Shown in pieces: positions 1 to 5,735 of a DNA stretch of 13,902 nt. The stretch comes from Cytophagales bacterium (GTDB taxonomy: Bacteria; Bacteroidota; Bacteroidia; Cytophagales; UBA9547), in the NCBI GenBank assembly GCA_013298205.1, contig JAAFJZ010000020.1, positions 1-13,902 on the forward strand, read 5' to 3'. The notes beneath the pieces are model-generated. The model did no database searches. It was given only the letters and a program-made list of their open reading frames with translations, and was not told where the DNA came from. Numbering within the stretch: the first letter of the stretch is position 1; every line of letters starts with the position of its first letter. Position numbers and translations under genes: made by a program.

Positions 1-176
1 CAAATACATATTTGATTATGACTTAATAGAAGTAATTCCTGCGCTTGTCTACTACTTTGCCCTTTTGTGAGTGGTAAAATACAAACGAGCCTTGCGGCAA
101 TTTTATAATCTTCTTTTGATTTTAATATCTCCTCTATCTGAGAGGTCGTCATCGATTGAATTTCCAGTTTTCTCAT
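1..176 (-). CDS. IS630-family transposase, N-terminal part
   Basis: Reading frame from ATG at 176 leftwards, open to the window edge. It starts MRKLEIQSMTTSQIEEIL and continues KEDYKIAARLVCILPLTKG then QSSRQAQELLLLSHNQI. This is the usual N-terminal helix-turn-helix of IS630-type transposases, where a 'KxDYKIAxRL...GxSxRQAxELL' pattern binds the element ends. The DDE catalytic domain lies outside the window. A second in-frame ATG at 152 could be the true start: a TAnnTTTG-like -7 box (TATTTTTG) lies only a few bases before the 176 ATG. The frame overlaps the tail of the interrupted gene at 103-744. Confidence 0.65.
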   Translation of the reverse strand, partial: MRKLEIQSMTTSQIEEILKSKEDYKIAARLVCILPLTKGQSSRQAQELLLLSHNQICI

Positions 177-221
177 TCGCAAAAATACTAAAATATGTAA
201 TATAAAAAAATCGGTTTAATA
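1..221 (-). mobile_element. IS630-family insertion sequence, one end only (continues past the left edge)
   Basis: The right end of an IS630/Tc1-type element. It contains the first ~58 codons of a transposase, and the nuclease-like gene at 103-744 stops matching its family at about position 222. IS630 elements insert at TA and duplicate it. A TA read on the minus strand lies at 223-222, so the boundary is placed at about 221. The boundary rests on remembered family sequence and could be off by several bases. The other end is outside the window. Confidence 0.6.
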
Positions 222-744
222 TAAAAGTGTCTAATCGATTAATTGCTTTCAAAAAGTTCTGGCTGGCTTTTGTTTGTAAGTTCAAAAATCGAATACCAAC
301 CATATCTGGATGTGTCCAAATTTGATTGCTGTCAGTTCCATATTTTGATTGTTCATGAAAAATCGTTTTTGAGTAAATGCCTGTATTTTTTAAGTAGCTA
401 CTCAAAAGTTTATGCAAATCTCTTTCGTCATACGATTTTGCTTTGTCAAACTTTTTTGAAGGTTCTTTTTGTGTTTCGGTTTCAAGTATTAGCTCGTCAA
501 TATTAATTTCTTGCTCATTTTTTGTTAAATAATAAAAGTAAGAACCTGATTCTTTTACCCTTTTTACTCTCGTGTCGCCAAGTCTTATAAAATCACCAAG
601 TTGAGCCGAAACAGTTAAATTTGGCGTTTTGGCTTCTTTAAAGTCGTAATATTTTTTTGCAGTAATATGATTTGTTATTTCATTATTATTTGTTAGTCCA
701 CCAATGTCATCTAAACTTTTTAAAATAGCTTCTTTTATCGTCAT
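103..744 (-). pseudogene. Winged-helix/restriction-endonuclease-like protein, 3' half lost to IS630
   Basis: The 213-codon frame starts at ATG 744. Residues 1-80 look like an HTH/HARE-type winged-helix domain (MTIKEAILKSLDDIGG..., then KTPNLTVSAQLGDFIR). From about residue 105 it enters a nuclease-like domain with the motif IWTHPDMVGIRF (142-153), where HPD resembles the first acid of a PD-(D/E)XK site. Up to F174 it resembles the COG2958-type family, known to me only from memory. After F174 (about position 222) it reads into the IS630 end and is unrelated, so the expected downstream E-x-K part is missing. A fragment that looks like the C-terminus of this family sits at 7514-7729. Such genes are often found in restriction or defence islands. 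Probably inactive. Confidence 0.65.
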
Positions 745-784
745 ATTTCAATTTATTTTGTCTGTTAGAGGTTTTTCTGCCATT

Positions 785-920
785 GCAGCCAACGTTATAT
801 ATTTATGATGAAAGGGGATTTATGGCAACGAAACTATCCCCCGAGACCAACTACGCAGGAGAGAAAAACTCCGACCTACCAACCGACCCCTTTTATCATA
901 AATATGATGTTATGGGCTGG
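785..920. repeat. Hairpin-family element A (long imperfect inverted repeat)
   Basis: The arms at 799-817 (ATATTTATGATGAAAGGGG) and 887-905 (CCCCTTTTATCATAAATAT) pair over 19 bp with one mismatch. The outer ends GCAGCCAACG (785-794) and TGTTATGGGCTGG (908-920) are partly complementary. The left end matches element C (7370-7380) and the right end resembles element D (10466-10480). It fills most of the gap between the genes at 103-744 and 946-1749. The layout recalls integron attC or VCR sites, but the strict core consensus is not met. Confidence 0.7.
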
Positions 921-945
921 TTTTCTGTCTATCACAAGTGTTTAG

Positions 946-1749
946 TTACTTTATTTGCAAATCTTTACTTGTCCGCTTTATTCTTGCCATTCCTGTCCTG
1001 CTCAGATTATTTTCTTTTTTAACAATTCGTAAGTTGGCTTTTTCTTTATGGTAGTTTTTGAAATTGTTAATTAGGGTTTCATCCTTAAAAAGCATAACAT
1101 TCAATTCGTTTACTTGGTAGTCAATTGATGCTACGTCTATCTTGAAAACCTCTTTAAATCTATCAACTATTACTGAAAATGTGTTTGGTTGCCTATGGTC
1201 AACCGCTAAATCGTCCCATTTGGACAATTGACCAGTCTCTTGGCATTTTACAAATCCGTTTACAGCGTTGGTCTTGAAATAGGACTGTTTTACTTGTATT
1301 AGGTCACTTTGAATTATACTCCTACAAGCAATACTAAATGTCCCGTGAGGGTTATACTTTGGTTGGTTGACAAGTAATATATAAGAGATGTATTGACTGG
1401 TTAAGTCGCTGTAAAAAACTTCAAAGCATTTGGTGTTAAATTGAACCTTACTAACCTTAATATCAACAATATCAATATCGTCAGACGTGTCCTCAATTTT
1501 TTCAATTTGTTTAGGAGATTTTCCGTAAGTTTCAACATATAAATCAAACTTCTGTCCCTCACTTAAGTTTTGTTCCTCCTCGTCTTCATTTGTGTCAATT
1601 TCATAGAAAAGCAAATCAAGTACAGAGTCAAAATCCTCATCGCTCAAGGATTTGCCAAAATTATAGGAGTTTAAAATTGACTTATAAAACGACAAAGCGT
1701 CCTTTTTATATTTGAAGGTTCTTTCACCAATTCTTAGTGGATTTCTCAT
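946..1749 (-). CDS. DUF3223/DCL-like protein with an HNH-like motif
   Basis: 267 aa from ATG 1749. The N-terminus (FKYKKDALSFYKSILNSYN, then GKSLSDEDFDSVLDLLFYE) fits the DUF3223 family, related to the plant DCL protein. An acidic linker follows (residues 53-95). The C-terminal half carries VDHRQPNTFSVIVDRF (D184, H185, P188) and later EKANLRIVKKENN (N239, N247-N248). This order (D-H-x-x-P, then N-L, then N) is the spacing style of HNH nucleases. Nuclease activity is my inference; the family is otherwise uncharacterised as far as I know. C169 (VKCQETG) could be a metal ligand, but no paired cysteines are seen. The gene is intact, lies between two hairpin-family elements and next to nuclease and restriction genes, so a defence role is plausible. 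Confidence 0.6.
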   Translation of the reverse strand: MRNPLRIGERTFKYKKDALSFYKSILNSYNFGKSLSDEDFDSVLDLLFYEIDTNEDEEEQNLSEGQKFDLYVETYGKSPKQIEKIEDTSDDIDIVDIKVSKVQFNTKCFEVFYSDLTSQYISYILLVNQPKYNPHGTFSIACRSIIQSDLIQVKQSYFKTNAVNGFVKCQETGQLSKWDDLAVDHRQPNTFSVIVDRFKEVFKIDVASIDYQVNELNVMLFKDETLINNFKNYHKEKANLRIVKKENNLSRTGMARIKRTSKDLQIK

Positions 1750-1799
1750 ATTGCAAACTAATTTGTCGTTAGTAAATTTGTCATTGTCCGTTGGTTAAT

Positions 1800-1863
1800 A
1801 AAGGGCTCAAATGTTTTTTTGTTTAGCACTACAGTTTCTGCTGGGCGTTAAACTTGCCCATAA
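1800..1863. repeat. Hairpin-family element remnant (A'), 3' exon of the group II intron
   Basis: The plus strand reads GGGCTCAAATG, then TTTAGCACTACAGTTTC, then CTGCTGGGCGTTAAAC and TTGCCCATAA. The first two blocks match the loop of element C (GCTCAAATTTAGCACAAAAG at 7418-7437). The last block holds the short palindrome GGGC/GCCC. The group II intron ends immediately beyond, at about 1864, so the intron appears to have inserted into or beside an element of this family. Only this side is present here. Confidence 0.45.
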
Positions 1864-2115
1864 TCGGGTCACCCAAAGGAATTTCACCCTTGGGTTCCCA
1901 CAGAACCGCGCGTGAGACTCTCACCTCACACGGCTCTTCATGTTTGTAAATCACTCAAAGATAAATCTTCTTACGGATATACCCATTGCCAATGGGCAAA
2001 TAATTGGGGGTGTTCTTTATACTTGGTTTTCAGCCATCTCACGGCTGCATACTTGTACAAATCTTTCTCCCATTTTATAACGCTAAAAAGAGATTTAAAG
2101 GGATACAAAACCACC
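1864..2115 (-). ncRNA. Group II intron, 3' fragment with domains V and VI
   Basis: On the minus strand 1936-1903 folds as a 34-nt domain V: it starts GAGCCGTGTGAGG, has a GAGA tetraloop and closes with CGCGCGGTTC. The AGC triad near its 5' end is the catalytic triad expected of group II ribozymes. Positions 1899-1866 form domain VI: stem ACCCAAGG/CCTTTGGGT with an unpaired A on the 3' side as branch-point candidate. The intron 3' end is estimated at about 1864-1865 by the AY rule. Upstream the intron stops abruptly at 2115, where the ~110 bp repeat begins. Most of the intron is missing, so it cannot splice in cis here. Confidence 0.85.
1971..2114 (-). pseudogene. Group II intron reverse transcriptase/maturase, C-terminal remnant
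   Basis: 47 codons open from the truncation point at 2114 to TAA at 1971. They read VIKWEKDLYKYAAVRWLKTK and YKEHPQLFAHWQWVYP. The pattern (KW..., R-W-L-x-x-K-Y-K, then P-x-L-F-x-H-W) is typical of the very C-terminus (maturase X/thumb region) of bacterial group II intron proteins. Domain V follows 35 bases downstream, as expected. The reverse transcriptase core is absent. Confidence 0.7.
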
Positions 2116-2226
2116 TAGCAGATTGCCGGGTGGTCAGCCAACTCCATTAACAAAAAAGCCCCTCCTGACTCAAATCTCGAATGGGCTTTTCGTTGCGAGG
2201 GCTATTTCGCTATTGGCTAAATGTTT
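2116..2226. repeat. ~110 bp repeat, copy 1 (terminator-like, imperfect terminal inverted repeats)
   Basis: Nearly identical to 3490-3601, same orientation. It starts TAGCAGATTGCCGGGTGGTC and ends TTGGCTAAATGTTTTA. Inside, GCCCCTC can pair either with GGGCTTTT or with GAGGGC downstream, giving two alternative hairpins. The outer pairing CCATTA/TATTGG differs from copy 2 (CCAAGTA/TACTTGG) on both sides, as if pairing is conserved. Its left edge coincides exactly with the truncation of the group II intron. Confidence 0.75.
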
Positions 2227-2237
2227 TAGCAGAAGTG

Positions 2238-2399
2238 CTATTTCACGGTTGTCAATTCTGCAATATTAAGGTGATATTTTTCTCTTATTTTTTGCATTTC
2301 TTGTTTTAATAATTCAGGATGTTTCCAATACTTTTCGCTTAATTTTTCACGAATTTCCCTCATCATTTTTACTGCGTCAAATGTTTTATTCTGTTCCAT
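2238..2399 (-). CDS. Small protein, probable antitoxin of the PIN toxin
   Basis: 53 aa from ATG 2399 to TAG at 2238-2240: starts MEQNKTFDAVKMMREIREK and ends YHLNIAELTTVK. It overlaps the end of the PIN gene (stop at 2386) by 14 bases, so the two are almost certainly co-translated. The FDAVKMMREIR-x-K-LS N-terminus is one I associate with small proteins paired with PIN-domain toxins in Bacteroidota and other phyla. The protein is highly charged and probably helical (many K/E/R). No DNA-binding fold is obvious. The order toxin first, antitoxin second is the reverse of classic vapBC. Confidence 0.7.
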   Translation of the reverse strand: MEQNKTFDAVKMMREIREKLSEKYWKHPELLKQEMQKIREKYHLNIAELTTVK

Positions 2400-2853
2400 C
2401 GTTTGTTGTATTTAAAATTTCTCTTGGAGTTCTAATTTCAATCATTTTATATCCAAGTTTTAAATTGATAGAGTTGTAAATTCTTATTCTATTGATGTTT
2501 ACAATGTGTTTGAAGTTCCAACTGGCTAAAACATCAGCATTGTTTATTGTCGCCAATGCAATGTGTAGTGCATCGTTATAACTTTTATTTGTCAATGCTC
2601 CTTCGTTAATATATGATTCAGCAAGTTTAATTGCTTCGTCATTCACTCCTAATGAAATAACTTGTTCTTTTGGGATTTCGGTAAGTTTATTGCGAATTTC
2701 ATCTCTTGCAAATTCTAATTCTTGAATTGTCAAATCGGAAAGCATAATTCTTTTAACACCTTGCTGGTATTCACTAAAAAGTGCTAATGACCATTCCTTA
2801 AATTCAATGTCAAAGCAACCACCAATTGTTGATGTGTCTGCGTAAACCTTCAT
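2386..2853 (-). CDS. PIN-domain ribonuclease, VapC-like toxin
   Basis: 155 aa. It begins MKVYADTSTIGGCFD, where D6 and the following T/S are the first part of the PIN acidic site. E46 (TIQELEFARDEI) and D99 in SYNDALHIALATINNADVL (with D111 following) supply the later acids. The ending VLASWNFKHIVN is typical of PIN proteins that act as type II toxins by cutting RNA. It starts four bases after a TAACTTTG box (2858-2865), so the mRNA may be nearly leaderless. It overlaps the 53-aa gene at its 3' end. An unusual structured element sits directly upstream (2889-3017). The RNA target cannot be predicted. Confidence 0.85.
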   Translation of the reverse strand: MKVYADTSTIGGCFDIEFKEWSLALFSEYQQGVKRIMLSDLTIQELEFARDEIRNKLTEIPKEQVISLGVNDEAIKLAESYINEGALTNKSYNDALHIALATINNADVLASWNFKHIVNINRIRIYNSINLKLGYKMIEIRTPREILNTTNDGTE

Positions 2854-2857
2854 ACTG

Positions 2858-2865
2858 CAAAGTTA
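2858..2865 (-). promoter_or_regulatory. Candidate Bacteroidetes -7 box of the PIN toxin gene
   Basis: TAACTTTG on the minus strand fits the Bacteroidetes -7 consensus TAnnTTTG exactly and lies four bases before the toxin ATG. About 19 bases upstream the sequence is TTT rather than the expected TTG at -33, so the match is partial. Transcription starting here would give a very short or leaderless mRNA. Confidence 0.4.
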
Positions 2866-2888
2866 ATCATTTATTATTTGAAATAAAA

Positions 2889-3017
2889 TGGTGGAGTGGG
2901 CAGGAAACGAACCTGCCCCTTAACCTTCTGTCTTGGCAATAAAATTTCTCATTTATTTAATTCAATGACTTCGTAGTTGGGAGTATGGAACCATTCACTC
3001 TACGAAGGTTACTCCAC
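2889..3017 (-). ncRNA. Unidentified tRNA-like structured element
   Basis: On the minus strand GTGGAGT (3017-3011) pairs perfectly with ACTCCAC (2897-2891), and the 3' side continues to CCA at 2891-2889. Next to it, GGGCAGG-TTCGTTT-CCTGCCC forms a T-arm-like hairpin with a TTC loop. TAACCTTC (about 3012-3005) can pair with GAAGGTTA, giving a three-way junction. CTTCGTAG/CTACGAAG is a perfect competing 8-bp stem. It is not a normal tRNA: there is no D-arm or anticodon arm, and the T-loop has T where A58 is expected. Alternatives are a phage-like attachment duplicate of a tRNA or tmRNA 3' end, or a DNA hairpin element. It ends 36 bases before the PIN toxin gene. Confidence 0.4.
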
Positions 3018-3246
3018 AACTTAAACTTAAAAATAAACTCATTATAAATTGAATTATTGTTGTTTTTACTTTTTACATAGTTGTGATATTTAATTGTTCA
3101 GTAAATAAATTTATTGAAGTGAATGTCAACACTCCAACTACGGTCACTACAATGTCAAGTGAAAAACTAAATTGTAAATCCAAGCTTTTTATTCCTATTT
3201 TTTATCGGAATGCAATGTCAATGAACTTCGGTCTGCAAGCATTTCT
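3018..3246. other. Non-coding stretch with no recognised feature
   Basis: AT-rich, with no convincing gene on either strand. A short minus-strand frame is hydrophobic (FSLDIVVTVVGVLTF) but has no good start or neighbour support, so it is not called. Confidence 0.5.
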
Positions 3247-3425
3247 GCTAACGAATAGGGCTTGTGGTCAGGTGGGGCATTTGAAACTCATCTGCCCAAA
3301 CGCCCATCGATGTAAATTATTGATTTTAAATTACTTACTAATGTCTAAAAATAAATTAAATAATGGAACAAATGTTGATGACAATTCCGTCAGCCCCACT
3401 TTTGCCAAACTCCTGTTTAACTAAC
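3247..3425. repeat. Hairpin-family element B
   Basis: The left part GCTAACGAATAGG...CAGGTGGGGCATTTGAAA aligns with the left part of element C (GCCAACGGATAGG...TGGTGGGGATTTTGAAA). The right part TTCCGTCAGCCCCACT (3386-3400) matches element C TTCCGTCTGCCCCACT (about 7468-7481). The arms at 3259-3278 and 3393-3410 pair imperfectly. The element sits between the tRNA-like structure and repeat copy 2, with no gene in between. Confidence 0.6.
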
Positions 3426-3489
3426 ACCCTAGGTGAAGGGTATTAATTTCAACAAAGCTATTTATTTTTGCATAAATTAAAAATAAAAT

Positions 3490-3601
3490 TAGCAGATTGC
3501 TGGGTGGTCAGCCAACTCCAAGTAACAAAAAAGCCCCTCCTGACTCAAATCTCGAATGGGCTTTTTTGCGAGGGCTTTTTCGCTACTTGGCTAAATGTTT
3601 A
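3490..3601. repeat. ~110 bp repeat, copy 2 (terminator-like)
   Basis: Second copy of the repeat at 2116-2226. On the minus strand AAAAAAGCCC...GGGGCTTTTTT forms a stem followed by T residues, so it could act as an intrinsic terminator for the operon ending at 3729. The two copies enclose the PIN toxin module and element B (2227-3489). Confidence 0.75.
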
Positions 3602-3728
3602 AATGTTACCTGCTGGCCTTTTTCTTTGTTCTTTATTTTCACTCGTCAAAAATACAAAAAGTAAGGTCGAAAATTGCAAACTTACCCTAAATAATAACTA
3701 AATAATATTTATGTTTTAGTCAAAAATA

Positions 3729-4511
3729 TTATTTAGTTAATCTTAAAATTATGGCATCAACAAAATCAGCCAAATCTATGGGTGCCCTGCTTGTAATTAA
3801 ATTTCCGTCAATTACTACTGGCAAATCTAAAACTGTTCCACCTGCATTGGTCAAATCAATTTGCATAGACCACCAAGAGGTAATTTTTTTGCCTTTAACT
3901 AAATTTGCACTAATCAAAGTTTGCGAACCATGACAAATTGCACCAATCAGTTTATTTTGTTTATTCATTGTATTTAAGAAATCTAAGGCTTGTTTATTAG
4001 CTCTTAAGGCATCTGGGTTCCAAGCACCGCCTGGCAAAAGCACCACATCATAATCATCGGCTTTAACATTCTCAATAAATTTGTCAATTTTCATCCAACC
4101 CGCATTATCCATATAATGAGATGTGAGGATATGTGTATTGCGAATGGCAGGAACTTGAACTGCAAATTGTGATGGATAATCAGGTGCTTTTGGTGAAACT
4201 AAATGGGTTTCGGCACCACGCTCTTTTAGTAGTAAGTATAGATAAGTCAGCTCAACTTCTTCTACACCATCGGTGGCTAAAATGGCAATCTTCTTACCCT
4301 TTAGTAAATTAGGGTCGGCAGTTTCTACTAATTTATTTTTCAATTTAATATTAGCTGGGTCTGTTATTAAAAGACTGGTATTTACATTAATAGCCTCTGG
4401 ACCTTGGTAAAGTTTCTCAATTCGTTTAATGAGTTCTACATTGGACTGAGCAAAAACATTTGTTGTAACAACAATTAGTGTTACTAAAATTAAGGATATT
4501 ATATTTTTCAT
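3729..4511 (-). CDS. Exported DJ-1/PfpI-family protein
   Basis: 260 aa. Residues 1-21 are a signal peptide (MKNIISLILVTLIVV...VFA, cut before QSN), so the protein should be periplasmic or outer-membrane-side. The DJ-1/PfpI domain starts near residue 72 (KKIAILATDGVEEVELTY; E84/E85 in the usual active-site glutamate region). The nucleophile elbow is GAICHGSQTL with C193 and H194. The family includes glyoxalase-III-like deglycating enzymes, chaperones and peptidases, so the exact reaction is not certain. Residues 22-70 are an extra N-terminal segment. The start overlaps the stop of the upstream ABM gene by four bases (ATGA, 4508-4511), which implies translational coupling. Confidence 0.8.
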   Translation of the reverse strand: MKNIISLILVTLIVVTTNVFAQSNVELIKRIEKLYQGPEAINVNTSLLITDPANIKLKNKLVETADPNLLKGKKIAILATDGVEEVELTYLYLLLKERGAETHLVSPKAPDYPSQFAVQVPAIRNTHILTSHYMDNAGWMKIDKFIENVKADDYDVVLLPGGAWNPDALRANKQALDFLNTMNKQNKLIGAICHGSQTLISANLVKGKKITSWWSMQIDLTNAGGTVLDLPVVIDGNLITSRAPIDLADFVDAIILRLTK

Positions 4512-4861
4512 TTTTTTAAATTAAGAGTTTTTAATTCAGTTATAACTAATTCGGTTTTTTTTATTTTGTTCAACATTTTGAACCACTCAACAACATAATA
4601 TTGTTTTAAATGATTTTTAAAGGCAGTTTCATCTATAAAAATTTCAAAAATTACCATTGCATTTGGCTTTTGTGAAACAGAATTTATATTGAAACTCACA
4701 CACCCTTTTTCTTCTCTTGTAAGTTTAATTAAACTTTTAGTTTGAGAAAAAAAAGCATTATCCGTTTGTTCGTTGATTTCAACTTGAGCTAAAATTATTT
4801 TTTGTGCAAAAGCAAAATTTGTAATCAAGACTGAAGCAATCAACATTATCAAGTATTTCAT
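4508..4861 (-). CDS. Exported small ABM-domain (antibiotic biosynthesis monooxygenase-like) protein
   Basis: 117 aa with a signal peptide (MKYLIMLIASVLITNFAFA, cut before QKI). The mature part reads as a ferredoxin-like ABM domain: KIILAQVEI, then REEKGCVSFNINSVS, then AMVIFEIFIDETAFKNHL and a C-terminal strand ELVITELKTL. Members of this fold act as small oxygenases (YgiN-like) or are of unknown function. The E/F-x-x-x-AF-x-x-H motif is typical of the family, but the catalytic role here is unproven. The gene is translationally coupled to the DJ-1 gene downstream and separated from the upstream DJ-1 gene by an intrinsic terminator. Confidence 0.7.
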   Translation of the reverse strand: MKYLIMLIASVLITNFAFAQKIILAQVEINEQTDNAFFSQTKSLIKLTREEKGCVSFNINSVSQKPNAMVIFEIFIDETAFKNHLKQYYVVEWFKMLNKIKKTELVITELKTLNLKK

Positions 4862-4887
4862 AATAATATGGTTTGGGAGTTTTAAAA

Positions 4888-4934
4888 AAAAGCAAAAACA
4901 GTTGTAAGAATTTCAAACTTCTGTTTTTGCTTTT
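4888..4934 (-). terminator. Strong intrinsic terminator
   Basis: A perfect 14-bp stem (AAAAGCAAAAACAG at 4888-4901 and CTGTTTTTGCTTTT at 4921-4934) with a 19-base loop. On the minus strand it is followed by a run of T. It lies just after the DJ-1 gene that ends at 4947 and before the ABM gene at 4861, so it separates two transcription units or lowers expression of the second. Confidence 0.85.
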
Positions 4935-4946
4935 AAGATTAGAAAT

Positions 4947-5732
4947 TTATTTTAACTTTTTCAATTCAGCCAAAGTTGCTTCGCCAACGCCTTGAGCCGA
5001 TTGCGGATTTTGACCCGTTACAATCCTTTGGTCAATAGTTACGTGTTTTTGCCAAAGTCCTGATTTCTCAAATTTTGCGCCACGCTCGATTAACGTAGTT
5101 TCTAGCATAAATGGCACTACTTTTTCAAGTCCAACTGCTATTTCTTCCTCGTTAGTAAAAGCGTTTATTTTTTTGCCATCTACCAAATATTTACCATTAT
5201 TCAGTTTTATATTTACCAATCCGGCAGGTCCGTGGCAAACAGCACTTACTACTCCATTGTTCTCATAAATTTTTTGGGCAATAGTTGCAAGTGCTACATT
5301 ATCTGCAAAATCCCACATGGTGCCATGTCCGCCTGCATAAAGAATTGCTGCATATTCTTCGGCTTTTACCTCAGAAGGTTTCATGGTGTTTTCTATTTTG
5401 GTTCTATATTTTGTATTATCCCAAAACTTTTTATTTGAGGGATCGTCCAAATTAAAACCATCTACAGGTGCTTTGCCACCTTTGGGGCTAACAAAATCCA
5501 TTTCATACCCTGCCTTTTCTAAAACCTCCCACGGATGCGAAACTTCGGCTAAATAATAACCTGTTGGCTGACCTGTACTGCCTTTTTTGTCGTGGCTTGT
5601 AACCACAAATAATACCTTTTTCATATTTTTAATTTTTATAGTTTGTGCGGTTGCTTGGTTTGCTAAAGAAAATATGGCACAACCTGCGATAACCATACAT
5701 CCTTGGAAGATTTTTTGAAATACTTTTTTCAT
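4947..5732 (-). CDS. Exported DJ-1/PfpI-family protein (Hsp31-like class)
   Basis: 261 aa. An N-terminal signal peptide (MKKVFQKIFQGCMVIAGCAI...ATAQ, about 30 residues) precedes the normal cytosolic start of this family at residue 37 (MKKVLFVVTSHDKKGSTG). Motifs: GYYLAEVSHPWEVL (E63), YAGGHGTMWDF, and the nucleophile elbow SAVCHGPAGL with C166 and H167. This is the Hsp31/glyoxalase III-like branch, known to act on methylglyoxal or as chaperones. Secretion of such a protein is less usual. It follows the beta-propeller gene with only three bases between stop and start, so they form one operon. A terminator follows at once. Confidence 0.85.
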   Translation of the reverse strand: MKKVFQKIFQGCMVIAGCAIFSLANQATAQTIKIKNMKKVLFVVTSHDKKGSTGQPTGYYLAEVSHPWEVLEKAGYEMDFVSPKGGKAPVDGFNLDDPSNKKFWDNTKYRTKIENTMKPSEVKAEEYAAILYAGGHGTMWDFADNVALATIAQKIYENNGVVSAVCHGPAGLVNIKLNNGKYLVDGKKINAFTNEEEIAVGLEKVVPFMLETTLIERGAKFEKSGLWQKHVTIDQRIVTGQNPQSAQGVGEATLAELKKLK

Positions 5733-5735
5733 AAT

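Noticed and set aside
783..1022. Plus-strand frame of 79 codons
   Set aside because: Runs through hairpin element A and the antisense of the DUF3223 gene; no family resemblance.
1912..2118. Plus-strand frame of 68 codons
   Set aside because: Antisense of group II intron domain V and the maturase remnant.
2889..3017. A standard tRNA or tmRNA gene
   Set aside because: No D-arm, no paired anticodon stem, wrong T-loop base, and no tmRNA 5' consensus.
3083..3424. Plus-strand frame of 113 codons
   Set aside because: Spans element B; composition and content do not look like a protein, and it has no neighbour support.
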